Source of the DNA: Lysobacter spongiicola DSM 21749 | GTDB lineage: Bacteria; Pseudomonadota; Gammaproteobacteria; Xanthomonadales; Xanthomonadaceae | Assembly (NCBI RefSeq): GCF_900167055.1 | Contig: NZ_FUXP01000012.1 | Coordinates: forward strand, 19,561-83,560 | Length of the DNA: 64,000 nucleotides | Direction of reading: 5' to 3' | In this document: in pieces, positions 26,642-35,257 of the stretch | Numbering within the stretch: the stretch's first letter is position 1 | Layout: the number at the start of each line of letters is the position of its first letter | Position numbers and translations under genes: made by a program | The notes under the pieces: generated by a model | Databases searched by the model: none | Told to the model about the DNA's origin: nothing | What the model saw: only the letters and a program-made list of their open reading frames with translations

Positions 26642-27210
26642 ACGCGGAGAACGCACGCGCGCAGGTGTTCGGGGACTCGCTGGTCTGCGAGGAAACCCGT
26701 GCCGCCGCGTTCGTTCCCATGGAGTTCGACCCCGCGGCCGTGCGGGTCGCCTGCCAGCGCGCCGAGGCCCTGCTGCACTCGATCGCGATCATCGAGGACG
26801 GCAAGGTCGAAGAGAGTGACGAGCGCGGCGCCCACGAGCACGCCCTGCAGCGCGTGGAGGCCAAGCTGGACCTGCTGACCTCGCTGGTGGCCACCCTGGT
26901 GAGCTCGCATCGCCCGCCACCGGCGCCCCGCCGCCTGCAGTGGTCCGCGCTGGGTGCCTGCCTGGCCGCAGAAGCCGATGGCGCCGGCAACGCGCCCGGA
27001 AGCAACGGCATGTTCCGCGTCCAGGCCTGCGATTGGCTGCCGGAACCGCTGGAGTTGCCGGCGACGGTACTGGCCAGCGTGGCCGACGCCAGCGGCCACC
27101 ACCTGTGGCTGCGCTTCCAGCCGTTGCCGCCGCCCCTGGTCTCGGCGGTGGAGCGCCATCTCTTCCGGATCCATCGCCGCGCCGTGGCCGAGGCCCGCCG
27201 CCCCCGCTGA
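26638..27210 (+). CDS. PilZ-like domain protein of the fliD operon
   Basis: The 190-residue protein has a helical N-terminal part (about 30-90) and a C-terminal beta-rich part ending in HLFRIHRRAVAEARR, which resembles the atypical PilZ-like proteins found after fliS/fliT in Xanthomonads. The canonical c-di-GMP-binding RxxxR and D/NxSxxG motifs are not seen, so ligand binding is doubtful. The start overlaps the previous stop codon (ATGA). It is the last gene of the operon. Assignment to PilZ is tentative; it is clearly a real gene by coupling and codon pattern. Confidence 0.65.
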   Translation: MNAENARAQVFGDSLVCEETRAAAFVPMEFDPAAVRVACQRAEALLHSIAIIEDGKVEESDERGAHEHALQRVEAKLDLLTSLVATLVSSHRPPPAPRRLQWSALGACLAAEADGAGNAPGSNGMFRVQACDWLPEPLELPATVLASVADASGHHLWLRFQPLPPPLVSAVERHLFRIHRRAVAEARRPR

Positions 27211-27273
27211 CCTGTGGTGCCCCGCTCCGCCGTCGGCTAAGGTGCCCTGAGCCCTTCCGGATGGAGTCCCTGC

Positions 27274-27903
27274 TTGCTTCGCGTGCTGATCTGCGACGAC
27301 CACACCCTGATCCGCGCCGGGCTGCGTCGGCTGCTCGAGTCGTTCGATGCGGTGGAGGTGGTCGCCGAGGCGGCCAGTGCCGACGAGGTCGTCATCCGTG
27401 CCCGCGGCACCAGTCCCGACGTCATCCTGCTGGACCTCTCCATGCCCGGCCGCAACGGGTTCGAGGCCCTGGACGAGCTGCGCCGCACCTGCCCCGCAAG
27501 CGCGGTGGTCATCATGTCGATGCACGACGACCCCGGCCATGTACGCGAAGCCCTGGATCGCGGCGCCTCGGGTTTCGTGGTCAAGGAGGCCGCACCGGCG
27601 GAGCTGGAGATCGCGATACGCGCCGCGGCGACCGGCCGCACCTACCTCAGTCCCCAGGTATCGGCCCCCCAGTTGCGGGGGCGCCAGGCCCCGGCGGAGG
27701 GCGTCGATGCCCTGCCCCCACGCCAGCGCGAGATCCTCGCCGCGATCGGCGCCGGCCGCAGCACCAAGCAGATCGCCGCCGACCTGGGCATCAGCGTCAA
27801 GACGGTGGAGACCCACCGGGCGCGGATGATGGCGGCGCTGGGCTGCCGCAGCGGCCACGAGCTGCTGCGCATGGCGATGCGGCTGCACGGCAGCGCGCTG
27901 TAG
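27274..27903 (+). CDS. NarL/FixJ-type response regulator
   Basis: The 209-residue protein has a receiver domain (about 1-120) with DD8-9, phospho-acceptor D54 in LLDLSMPG, a Ser/Met switch region and the KEA lysine, followed by a LuxR-type helix-turn-helix (LPPRQREILAAIGAGRSTKQIAADLGISVKTVETHRARMM). It should bind DNA as a phosphorylated dimer. The start is a TTG with GGAG seven bases upstream. No kinase gene is adjacent. It is encoded between the fliD operon and rpoN, and a palindrome follows its stop codon, so control of rpoN is possible but unproven. Confidence 0.92.
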   Translation: MLRVLICDDHTLIRAGLRRLLESFDAVEVVAEAASADEVVIRARGTSPDVILLDLSMPGRNGFEALDELRRTCPASAVVIMSMHDDPGHVREALDRGASGFVVKEAAPAELEIAIRAAATGRTYLSPQVSAPQLRGRQAPAEGVDALPPRQREILAAIGAGRSTKQIAADLGISVKTVETHRARMMAALGCRSGHELLRMAMRLHGSAL

Positions 27904-27936
27904 CCCGCGCACCTGTCGGCGTCGGGTTTCCGGCGC

Positions 27937-27959
27937 CATGTGGGGAATTCCCCTACATC
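27937..27959. promoter_or_regulatory. Palindrome between the regulator gene and rpoN
   Basis: A perfect 12-base palindrome (GGGGAATTCCCC at 27942-27953) is flanked by ATGT on the left and TACAT on the right, so the symmetry extends to about 20 bases with one inserted base. There is no following T run, which argues against a terminator. It may be an operator in the rpoN leader. Confidence 0.45.
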
Positions 27960-28073
27960 GGGTGGGGGCTGCCGGTACGCGGTTCGGGCATGCCCTGATT
28001 CGACAGCCGCCGGCGTGGGCGCATGATTCGCCTGCAGGATCCGTACCACGACCGGATCCATTCCGGGGGAACC

Positions 28074-29477
28074 GTGAAGAACACCGTCCGCACGCAGATG
28101 TCGCAAAGCGTCAACCTGACGCCGCAGTTGCTGCAGTCGATCCGGCTGCTGCAGCTGACCGCCCCGCAGCTGGAAATGGAACTGCTGCAGGCACTGGAGC
28201 GCAATCCGATGCTCGAGGCCGACGAGGGCGACGAAGCCGGTGAAACCGACGCCGAGGGCGTGGATGCGGCCGGTGACGACGCGGCGCTCGAAGCCGCAGC
28301 GTGGGACGAGTTGCCCGAACCGGCCTTCACCTCCAGCAGCAGCGGGGGCATGGGCGCCGACGATGACGGCATGGCCCGCATCGCCGCCGGCAGCTCCAGC
28401 GATCCGCGCGTGCGCCTGCTGCAGGAGCTCGCGGTGACGTGGCGCGAGGCGGACCTGGTGCTCGCCCAGTGGTGGCTGGACCGCTGCGACGACCGCGGCT
28501 ACCTGGAGCACCCACTGGACGAGTTGCTGGCCGAAGGTGCCGATGCCTGTGGTTGCGACAAACGCGAGATGGACGTGATCCGGCTGCGCCTGCTCAACGG
28601 CCCTTGGCCGGGCATGGCCGCGGCCGATCCCGGCGAATGCCTGCAGGCCCAGCTGGCCCAGCTGCCCGACACCCCGGAGCGCGCCTTGGCCGCACGCATC
28701 CTTTCCGACTACCTCGCCCTGCTGGCCTCGCATGACCATGCCGCCCTCGCCAAGGCCCTGGGTAGTACTGCCGACGACACCGCCGCGGCCGTCGCGCTGG
28801 TGACATCGCTGCGCCCGTGCGCGGTGGAGGAGCCGGTCGACGCGCCGTCCGCCTACATCGTGCCCGACGTGGTGGTGCGCTTCCTCGGTGGTGAATGGCG
28901 GGTGGCGCTCAACGGCCGCAGTGCCCCGCGCATCCGCATCTCCGCCCACTGCGAAAGCGCGCTGGCGCAGGCGCCGGGCGACCAGTCCGTGCTGCGCGGA
29001 CTGCTGGACGAGGCCCGCTGGCTGGTCCGCGGCGTGGCCATGCGCAACGACACCCTGATGCGCACCGCCCAGGTGCTGGTCGAGCGCCAGCGCGAGTTCC
29101 TCGTGCGCGGCGAGGAGGCCATCGCGCCGCTCACCCTGCGCGAGGTCGCCGACGCCATCGGCATGCACGAGTCCACCGTCTCGCGCATCACCACCGGCAA
29201 GTACATCCAGACGCCGCGCGGCACCTTCGAGCTCAAGCGCCTGTTCGCGGTGCGGCTGGAAGGCGCAGAGGTCTCCGGCGCCGCGGTGAAGGCGATGGTG
29301 AAGCGCTTGATCGACAACGAGCCGCCGCACGCCCCGCTGGCCGACGACACCATCGCCGGCATGCTGGAGCGCCAGGGCGTGCGTATCGCGCGCCGGACCG
29401 TTGCGAAGTATCGTGACCAGCTCTCCATCGGCCCCGCCCGGGCACGCCAGCGCCCGGCGCGCAAGGCCGCGGCGTGA
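28074..29477 (+). CDS. rpoN: RNA polymerase sigma-54 factor RpoN
   Basis: RpoN directs RNA polymerase to -24/-12 promoters and needs an AAA+ activator such as FleQ. The 467-residue protein has the Gln/Leu-rich region I (LTPQLLQSIRLLQLTAPQLE), an acidic region II (about 45-80), a core-binding part, the helix-turn-helix (SRITTGKYIQTPRGTFELKRLF) and the RpoN box ARRTVAKYR near residue 440. GTG 28074 aligns the N terminus with the usual MK-start of sigma-54 and is preceded by a GGGGGA sequence; an in-frame ATG at 28023 would add 17 unusual residues. Its position beside fleQ suggests a flagellum-dedicated paralogue (rpoN2 type). Confidence 0.95.
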   Translation: MKNTVRTQMSQSVNLTPQLLQSIRLLQLTAPQLEMELLQALERNPMLEADEGDEAGETDAEGVDAAGDDAALEAAAWDELPEPAFTSSSSGGMGADDDGMARIAAGSSSDPRVRLLQELAVTWREADLVLAQWWLDRCDDRGYLEHPLDELLAEGADACGCDKREMDVIRLRLLNGPWPGMAAADPGECLQAQLAQLPDTPERALAARILSDYLALLASHDHAALAKALGSTADDTAAAVALVTSLRPCAVEEPVDAPSAYIVPDVVVRFLGGEWRVALNGRSAPRIRISAHCESALAQAPGDQSVLRGLLDEARWLVRGVAMRNDTLMRTAQVLVERQREFLVRGEEAIAPLTLREVADAIGMHESTVSRITTGKYIQTPRGTFELKRLFAVRLEGAEVSGAAVKAMVKRLIDNEPPHAPLADDTIAGMLERQGVRIARRTVAKYRDQLSIGPARARQRPARKAAA

Positions 29478-29518
29478 CCACCCCCACCGGCCCGGCCCTG
29501 ACTCCCGAGGATCCCTCC

Positions 29519-29962
29519 ATGCGCACGCTCAACATCCTGCTGGTCGACGACCACGAGGGCTTCATCAACGCCGCGCTGCGCCACCTGCGCCGGCTCGACT
29601 GGATCACCGTCGCCGGCTCGGCCGCCAACGGCATCGAGGCCATCGCCCAATGCGAGGCCCTGCATCCTGATGCCGTACTGATGGACCTGGCCATGCCCGA
29701 GATGGGCGGTTTGCAGGCCACGCGACTCATCAAGGCCCAGGACGATCCGCCCTACGTGGTGATCGCCAGCCACTTCGACGATGCAGAGCACCGCGAGCAC
29801 GCGCTGCGTGCCGGTGCCGACGCCTTCGTCAGCAAGCTGTCCTACATCCACGACGTGATCCCGCTGCTGGAGGCGCTCGCCGGCCGCGAGCCCGCCGGTA
29901 CCGCCGACACTGCGGCCGGCGCTGCCGGTGCCGCCGGGGCGGGGACCGGAGTCACCGCATGA
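29519..29962 (+). CDS. Stand-alone receiver-domain response regulator
   Basis: This 147-residue protein is a CheY-like receiver with the acidic pair D10-D11, phospho-acceptor D56 in LMDLAMPE, the switch serine in VVIASHF and a VSKL lysine, then an Ala/Gly/Thr-rich tail with no output domain. The start at 29519 is chosen because GAGG lies eight bases upstream and the fold begins here; a GTG at 29474 overlapping the rpoN stop would add 15 residues. It lies between rpoN and fleQ, overlapping fleQ by an ATGA, where Pseudomonas-type systems do not have such a gene. A role in tuning FleQ/RpoN activity is an inference. Confidence 0.88.
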   Translation: MRTLNILLVDDHEGFINAALRHLRRLDWITVAGSAANGIEAIAQCEALHPDAVLMDLAMPEMGGLQATRLIKAQDDPPYVVIASHFDDAEHREHALRAGADAFVSKLSYIHDVIPLLEALAGREPAGTADTAAGAAGAAGAGTGVTA

Positions 29963-31425
29963 GCGAGTCGCGCATCCTTGTGCTCGACGGGGACATGGAG
30001 CGCGCCGAGCGCATCGCCACCCTGCTGGAGTTCATGGACTTCACCCCGCGCGTCGCCGAACCGGGCGACGTCGACCTGTCCCGGGCCAAGCCCAGCGACT
30101 GGGTTGCGGTGGTGGTGGGCGACGTCGACGGCGATGCCGCGTGGCCGGCCTTCGCCGAGTGGCTGGGCGGCCAACCACTGCACCCGCCGTTGATGGTGCT
30201 CCCGGGCCACGACGACGCGCCCTGGCGCAAGGCGCTGCACCCAGAGAACCTGTGGCCACTGGACTATCCGGTCCGCCGTAACCAGCTGCAGGAGGCACTG
30301 CGCCGCGCCAGCCTGAAACGCATCAACGAGGACGAGCAGCGCGAGCATTCCACCGGCGGCCCGACCGGGCGCAGCGCGGCGACCCTGCGCCTGTCGCGCA
30401 TGATCGACCAGGTCGCGCCGTTCGACACTACGGTGCTGATCCTTGGTGAATCCGGCACCGGCAAGGAGGTCGCCGCGCGGGCCGTGCACGAACGATCCAA
30501 GCGCCGCAACAAGCCATTCGTGGCGATCAACTGCGGTGCGATCCCGCCGGACCTGCTGGAAAGCGAACTGTTCGGACACGAAAAAGGCGCCTTCACCGGC
30601 GCGCTGACCCAGCGCAAGGGGCGGTTCGAGATGGCCGAGGGCGGCACCCTGCTGCTCGACGAAATCGGCGACATGCCGCTGGCGATGCAGGTCAAGCTGT
30701 TGCGCGTGCTGCAGGAGCGGACCTTCGAGCGCGTCGGCGGCGCCCAGGTGATCGAATGCGACGTGCGCGTGGTCGCGGCCACTCATCGCAACCTTGAAAC
30801 CCACATCGCCGAGGGCAAGTTCCGCGAGGACCTGTTCTACCGGCTCAACGTCTTCCCGATCGAGATGCCGCCACTGCGCGAGCGCGCCGACGACCTGCCG
30901 GACCTGATCGCGGCGATCACCGCCCAACTGGCCAAGGCCGGCCGTGGCCAGGTATCGCTCAGCAGCGGTGCGGTGGAGGTGTTGCGCCACTACGCCTGGC
31001 CCGGCAACGTGCGCGAGCTGAGCAACCTGCTGGAGCGCCTGGCCGTGCTGCACCCGGCGGGCATGGTCCGGGCCACCGACCTGCCCGCCCGCTACCGCGC
31101 CGCGGTGCCCGACCTGCCGGACGAGGACCCGATCCCCGAGCCGACCACCTCGATGGATCCGGCCGCCCTCATGCCGCGCGCGACGTTGCCCGCCGAAGGC
31201 ATCGACCTGCGCTCGCACATCGCCGAGGTGGAGCTGGAGCTGATCCGGGCCGCCCTGCAACAGGCGGACGGCGTGGTCGCCCATGCCGCGCCCCTGCTCG
31301 GCCTGCGCCGCACCACCCTGGTGGAGAAACTGCGCAAGTACGGCATCGACCGCGACGGCACCAGCGCCGGCGCCGAAGGCGAGGCCGGCGACGACGGCAA
31401 GGGCGACCGCACCAGCGCCGCCTGA
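29959..31425 (+). CDS. fleQ: Flagellar sigma-54-dependent master activator FleQ
   Basis: FleQ activates sigma-54 flagellar promoters. The 488-residue protein has a degenerate receiver-like FleQ N domain (about 1-120), an AAA+ domain (about 135-375) with Walker A GESGTGKE near 163, the sigma-54 contact loop GAFTGA near 210 and Walker [10 protein letters not shown], and a Fis-type helix-turn-helix near the C terminus ([21 protein letters not shown]). The N domain lacks the phospho-acceptor pattern, as is usual for FleQ, where c-di-GMP acts on the AAA+ part. It overlaps the receiver gene and precedes the sigma-54-dependent fliE operon. Confidence 0.95.
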   Translation: MSESRILVLDGDMERAERIATLLEFMDFTPRVAEPGDVDLSRAKPSDWVAVVVGDVDGDAAWPAFAEWLGGQPLHPPLMVLPGHDDAPWRKALHPENLWPLDYPVRRNQLQEALRRASLKRINEDEQREHSTGGPTGRSAATLRLSRMIDQVAPFDTTVLILGESGTGKEVAARAVHERSKRRNKPFVAINCGAIPPDLLESELFGHEKGAFTGALTQRKGRFEMAEGGTLLLDEIGDMPLAMQVKLLRVLQERTFERVGGAQVIECDVRVVAATHRNLETHIAEGKFREDLFYRLNVFPIEMPPLRERADDLPDLIAAITAQLAKAGRGQVSLSSGAVEVLRHYAWPGNVRELSNLLERLAVLHPAGMVRATDLPARYRAAVPDLPDEDPIPEPTTSMDPAALMPRATLPAEGIDLRSHIAEVELELIRAALQQADGVVAHAAPLLGLRRTTLVEKLRKYGIDRDGTSAGAEGEAGDDGKGDRTSAA

Positions 31426-31476
31426 GGCGGTGCCAAGGCCATGGCGCGTCCGCACGACGGGATCCCGTCACTGTTC

Positions 31477-31491
31477 TGGCACGGCACTTGC
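31477..31491 (+). promoter_or_regulatory. Sigma-54 promoter of the fliE operon
   Basis: TGGCACG, four bases, TTGC matches the consensus fully and lies about 40 bases upstream of the fliE start, right after fleQ. Confidence 0.88.
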
Positions 31492-31531
31492 CTATCCATC
31501 GGCAGCGAAGCCAGAAAGTTGATGCCCGGCC

Positions 31532-31903
31532 ATGACCGACGCGATTTCATCGATCCTCTCCCAGATCCGCGCCCATGAGATGCGCGCGGGCGGGGCGCTG
31601 GCCGATTCGCCGGCCGGCAATGCCATCAACCCGACCAACCCGGGACTTCCGGGTGCCGGCCGGGTCGATCCGGGCAAGGCCCCCGGCTTCGCCGAGACCC
31701 TGAACAACGCCATCGACAGCGTCAGCAGCGCGCAGGCCAAATCCGGCGCGCTGCAGCAGGCGTTCGAAATGGGCGACCCGCGCGCCGACCTGGCGCGGGT
31801 GATGGTCGCCATGCAGCAGTCGTCGGTCGCATTCAAGGCCACCGTGGAGGTCCGCAACCGCATGGTGCAGGCCTACCAGGACGTCATGAACATGCCGGTC
31901 TGA
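31532..31903 (+). CDS. fliE: Flagellar hook-basal body protein FliE
   Basis: FliE joins the MS ring to the rod. The 123-residue protein has a variable N-terminal part and the conserved C-terminal FAETLNNAIDSVSSAQAKSGALQQAFEMGD with VMVAMQQSSVAFKATVEVRNRMVQAYQDVMNMPV. It is the first gene of the fliEFGHIJK operon, behind a sigma-54 promoter. Confidence 0.96.
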   Translation: MTDAISSILSQIRAHEMRAGGALADSPAGNAINPTNPGLPGAGRVDPGKAPGFAETLNNAIDSVSSAQAKSGALQQAFEMGDPRADLARVMVAMQQSSVAFKATVEVRNRMVQAYQDVMNMPV

Positions 31904-31963
31904 CATGGCCGCCAACGCCGCGCATAGCCCCACGCCCACCCCGACCTTCCGAGACCTTGCCCG

Positions 31964-33616
31964 ATGAGCGTCATCGCACTGCCCAAGAACGCCGCCAACA
32001 ACCTGCGCGAGCTGGGACCGTTGCAGGACATCCCGGTGGTGCGCCAGCTGGGCCTGTTCGCCCTGGTCGCCGCCACCATCGGACTGGGCCTGTGGCTGTT
32101 CTTCTGGACCCAGCGCCCGGACTACGTGCCGGTGTTCGCCGGCATGGACGGCAAGTCGACCACTGAGGCCTCCGACCTGCTGCGTGCGGCGCAGATCCCG
32201 TTCCGGATCGATCCCTCCACCGGCGCGCTGGCGGTGCCGGGCGAACAGCTTGGCCCGGCCAAGCTGGCGCTGGCCTCGGCCGGCCTGCCGGCCGAAGGCG
32301 GCGGCTTCGAATCGCTGCAGGGCGACCAGGGCTTCGGCACCAGCCAGTTCGTCGAGAGCGCGCGCTACCAGCACGCACTGGAGACCGAACTGGCCCGCAC
32401 CATTGCCAACCTGCGCCCGGTGCGCGAGGCCCGCGTGCACCTGGCCATCCCCAAGCCCAGCGCCTTCACCCGCCAGAAGGACCCGGCCAGCGCCTCGGTG
32501 GTGCTGCACCTGGGCAACGGCAGCGTTCTCGAGGCCGGCCAGGTCAACGCCATCGTGCACCTGGTCGCCAACAGCATTCCGCAGCTCTCCCCCGAAAGCG
32601 TCACCGTGGTCGACCAGTTCGGCCGCATGCTCTCCAACCCCGATCCCGACAGCGAGTCGGCGATGGGCGCCAAGCGCTTCGAGCAGCAGCAGCGCCAGGA
32701 AGCCGTCTACGTGCAGCGCATCCAGGAGCTGCTCGCCCCGCTGGCCGGCCCCGGCCGCGTCAGTGCCCAGGTCAGCGTGGACATGGACTTCTCCCAGACC
32801 GAACAGGCGCGCGAGCAGTACGGGCCGGAGCCGGCGATCGTCCGCAGCGAGCAGATCTCCGAATCCGGCGATATCGGCCCGAGGCCGCCGCAGGGCGTAC
32901 CGGGCGCGGCCGCCAACACTCCGGAAGCAGCGGCGGCCGCGGCCGAAGCCGCGCAGGCCCCGGCACCGGCCACCGCCGATGGCGGCCAGGGCTCGCGCAC
33001 CGCGGTGCGCAACTACGAGATCGACCGCACCCTGACCCACACCCGCCAGGCGCCCGGCCGCATCACCCGCGTCACCGCGGCGGTGCTGGTCGACAACGTG
33101 CCGGGAGCGCCCGATGCCGAGGGCAAGGTGGAGTGGCGTGCCCTGACCGCCGACGAACTCGCGCGCATCGAATCGCTGGTGCAGCGCGCGATCGGCTTCG
33201 ACGACGAGCGCGGCGACATGGTCACCGTGGTCAATGCCCCCTTCGCCCGCAACGCCATCGACGAGCCCGAAGGCGCACCGTTCTGGCAGCACCCGCGCAC
33301 CAAGGAGCTGCTGCGCATCGCGCTGGGCGGACTTGCGGTCCTGGCGCTGATCTTCACCGTGCTGCGGCCGGCCTTCCGCCAGCTGATCGCGCCGGCCAAG
33401 CCGCGTACGACCGTGGCGACGCTGGTCGAGGACGACGAGGAGGAGATCCCCGTCACCCTGTCCAAGCCCAAGGCCAAGGCGCCGGCGCAGCTGGACGACG
33501 CCGCCGACGCCCCGATGAACTTCGACGAAAAGCTGCAGGTGGCACGCACTGCAGTCAGCAGCGATCCCAAGCGGGTCGCCAACGTGGTCCGCAGCTGGGT
33601 TGAACAAGATGGCTGA
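31964..33616 (+). CDS. fliF: Flagellar MS-ring protein FliF
   Basis: FliF forms the inner-membrane MS ring that houses the export gate and carries the C ring. The 550-residue protein has a first membrane helix at about residues 27-48 (LGLFALVAATIGLGLWLFFW), periplasmic ring-building domains with GFGTSQFVESARYQHALETELARTI, an Ala/Pro-rich insert (about 315-345), a second membrane helix near 445-465 (LLRIALGGLAVLALIFTVLR) and a cytoplasmic tail (FDEKLQVARTAVSSDPKRVANVVRSWV) that binds FliG. The stop overlaps the fliG start by eight bases. Confidence 0.97.
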   Translation: MSVIALPKNAANNLRELGPLQDIPVVRQLGLFALVAATIGLGLWLFFWTQRPDYVPVFAGMDGKSTTEASDLLRAAQIPFRIDPSTGALAVPGEQLGPAKLALASAGLPAEGGGFESLQGDQGFGTSQFVESARYQHALETELARTIANLRPVREARVHLAIPKPSAFTRQKDPASASVVLHLGNGSVLEAGQVNAIVHLVANSIPQLSPESVTVVDQFGRMLSNPDPDSESAMGAKRFEQQQRQEAVYVQRIQELLAPLAGPGRVSAQVSVDMDFSQTEQAREQYGPEPAIVRSEQISESGDIGPRPPQGVPGAAANTPEAAAAAAEAAQAPAPATADGGQGSRTAVRNYEIDRTLTHTRQAPGRITRVTAAVLVDNVPGAPDAEGKVEWRALTADELARIESLVQRAIGFDDERGDMVTVVNAPFARNAIDEPEGAPFWQHPRTKELLRIALGGLAVLALIFTVLRPAFRQLIAPAKPRTTVATLVEDDEEEIPVTLSKPKAKAPAQLDDAADAPMNFDEKLQVARTAVSSDPKRVANVVRSWVEQDG

Positions 33617-34625
33617 TCCCAAGAACAAGGAAGAGCCGCTGACCGGCGTGCAGCGTGCCGCGGTGGTGCTGCTGTCGCTGGGCGAGGCACAGGCGGCCGA
33701 AGTGCTCAAGCACATGGGCGCCAAGGAAGTGCAGAAGCTCGGCATGGCCATGACCTCGGTCGGCGGCGTCTCGCGCAATACCGTGGCCGCGGTGTTCGAG
33801 GATTTCGTCGAAACCCTGGCCCAGCCCAGCGCGATCGGTGCCGGCGCCGACGACTACATCCGCGCGGTCCTGACCCAGGCCCTGGGCGAGGAGCGTGCCG
33901 GCAGCCTCATCGACCGCATCCTTGCCGGCCGCAACACCTCCGGGCTCGACACCCTGAAGTGGATGGAGCCGCGCGCGATCGCCGAGCTGGTGCGCAACGA
34001 GCACCCGCAGATCATCGCCATCGTCATGGCCCACCTGGATGAAGACCAGGCCGCCGAGGTGCTCAAGTGCCTCACCGACCGCGTTCGCGCCGACGTGCTG
34101 CTGCGCATCGCCACGCTGGACGGCATCCCGCCCAATGCGCTGAACGAGCTCAACGACGTGATGGCGCGCCAGTTCGCCGGCAGCCAGAACCTGAAGTCGT
34201 CCTCGGTGGGCGGCGTGCGGGTGGCCGCCAACATCCTCAATTTCATGGACACCGGGCAGGACGAACAGATCCTCGGCGCGATCAGCGAGATCGACGAGCC
34301 GCTCGGCGTCCAGATCCGTGACCTGATGTTCGTATTCGACAACCTGGCCGAGATCGACGACCGCGCCATCCAGACGGTGCTGCGCGAGATTTCCACCGAG
34401 AAGCTGGCACTGGCCCTGCGCGGCGCCGACCAGAAGGTGCGCGAGAAGATCACCACCAACATGTCCCAGCGCGCGGCCGAGATCCTGCTAGAGGACATGG
34501 AGGCCCGCGGGCCGGTGCGCCTGGCCGAGGTCGAAGCCGCACAGAAGGAGATCCTGGCCGAGGTGCGCAAGATGGCCGACGCCGGCACCATCCAGCTCGC
34601 CGCCAAGGCCGAGGCGTTCGTATGA
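33609..34625 (+). CDS. fliG: Flagellar motor switch protein FliG
   Basis: FliG transmits stator force and sets rotation direction in the C ring. The 338-residue protein has the N-terminal FliF-binding part (GVQRAAVVLLSLGEAQAAEVLKHM), the middle EHPQ motif (VRNEHPQIIAIVMAHL), and the charged C-terminal torque helix with DDRAIQTVLREISTEKLALALRGADQKVREK. The ATG at 33609 lies inside the fliF end; a TTG at 33600 could add three residues. It overlaps fliH by an ATGA. Confidence 0.97.
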   Translation: MADPKNKEEPLTGVQRAAVVLLSLGEAQAAEVLKHMGAKEVQKLGMAMTSVGGVSRNTVAAVFEDFVETLAQPSAIGAGADDYIRAVLTQALGEERAGSLIDRILAGRNTSGLDTLKWMEPRAIAELVRNEHPQIIAIVMAHLDEDQAAEVLKCLTDRVRADVLLRIATLDGIPPNALNELNDVMARQFAGSQNLKSSSVGGVRVAANILNFMDTGQDEQILGAISEIDEPLGVQIRDLMFVFDNLAEIDDRAIQTVLREISTEKLALALRGADQKVREKITTNMSQRAAEILLEDMEARGPVRLAEVEAAQKEILAEVRKMADAGTIQLAAKAEAFV

Positions 34626-35257
34626 TCGCCCTGGCCGATGGCATGCACGCGGTGCGCTGGACGGCGCCGGACCTGGACCTGGCCGCCCACCCCGCCCCGG
34701 TGGTCGAGGAAGAGCCCGCACCGCGGCTGCCCAGCGTCGAGGAAATCCAGGCGCTGGAACAGGCCGCGCGCGAGGAAGGCTATGCCGCCGGCCACGCCGA
34801 GGGGCTGGCCTCGGGCCAGGCCGAGATCCGCCGCATGATCGCCCAGATCGAAGGCATCCTCGATGGCTTCACCCGGCCGCTGTCGCGGCTGGACGACGAG
34901 GTGGCCGATGCACTGGGCGAGCTGGCGGTGCGCATCGCCGGCAACCTGCTGGGCCGCACCTACCAGGCCGATCCCACCCTGCTGGCCGACCTGGTCCGCG
35001 AGGCGCTGGACGCCGTCGGCACCAGCTCGCGCGAGATCGAACTGCGCCTGCACCCCGACGACCTCGGCGTGCTGGCACCGCACCTGGCGGGCCTGAGCGG
35101 CGTGCGCCTGACCGCGGACACATCGCTGGCCCGCGGCGAACTGCGCCTGCACAGCGAAAGCGTGCGCATCGACGGCACCCTCGCCGCCCGCCTGCAGGCC
35201 TGCATGGATGTGGCGATGGTCGCCCACCCCCCGCGTGACGAAGAGGCCATGCCATGA
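34622..35257 (+). CDS. fliH: Flagellar export ATPase regulator FliH
   Basis: FliH forms the stalk that holds FliI at the export gate and limits its ATPase. The 211-residue protein has an acidic N-terminal segment, the glycine-heptad stretch EEGYAAGHAEGLASGQAEIRRM (about 55-76) with repeated GxxxG-like spacing, and the C-terminal VHD-like part VELRLHPDD form (REIELRLHPDDLGVLAPHL). It overlaps fliG and fliI by ATGA sequences. Confidence 0.93.
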   Translation: MIALADGMHAVRWTAPDLDLAAHPAPVVEEEPAPRLPSVEEIQALEQAAREEGYAAGHAEGLASGQAEIRRMIAQIEGILDGFTRPLSRLDDEVADALGELAVRIAGNLLGRTYQADPTLLADLVREALDAVGTSSREIELRLHPDDLGVLAPHLAGLSGVRLTADTSLARGELRLHSESVRIDGTLAARLQACMDVAMVAHPPRDEEAMP

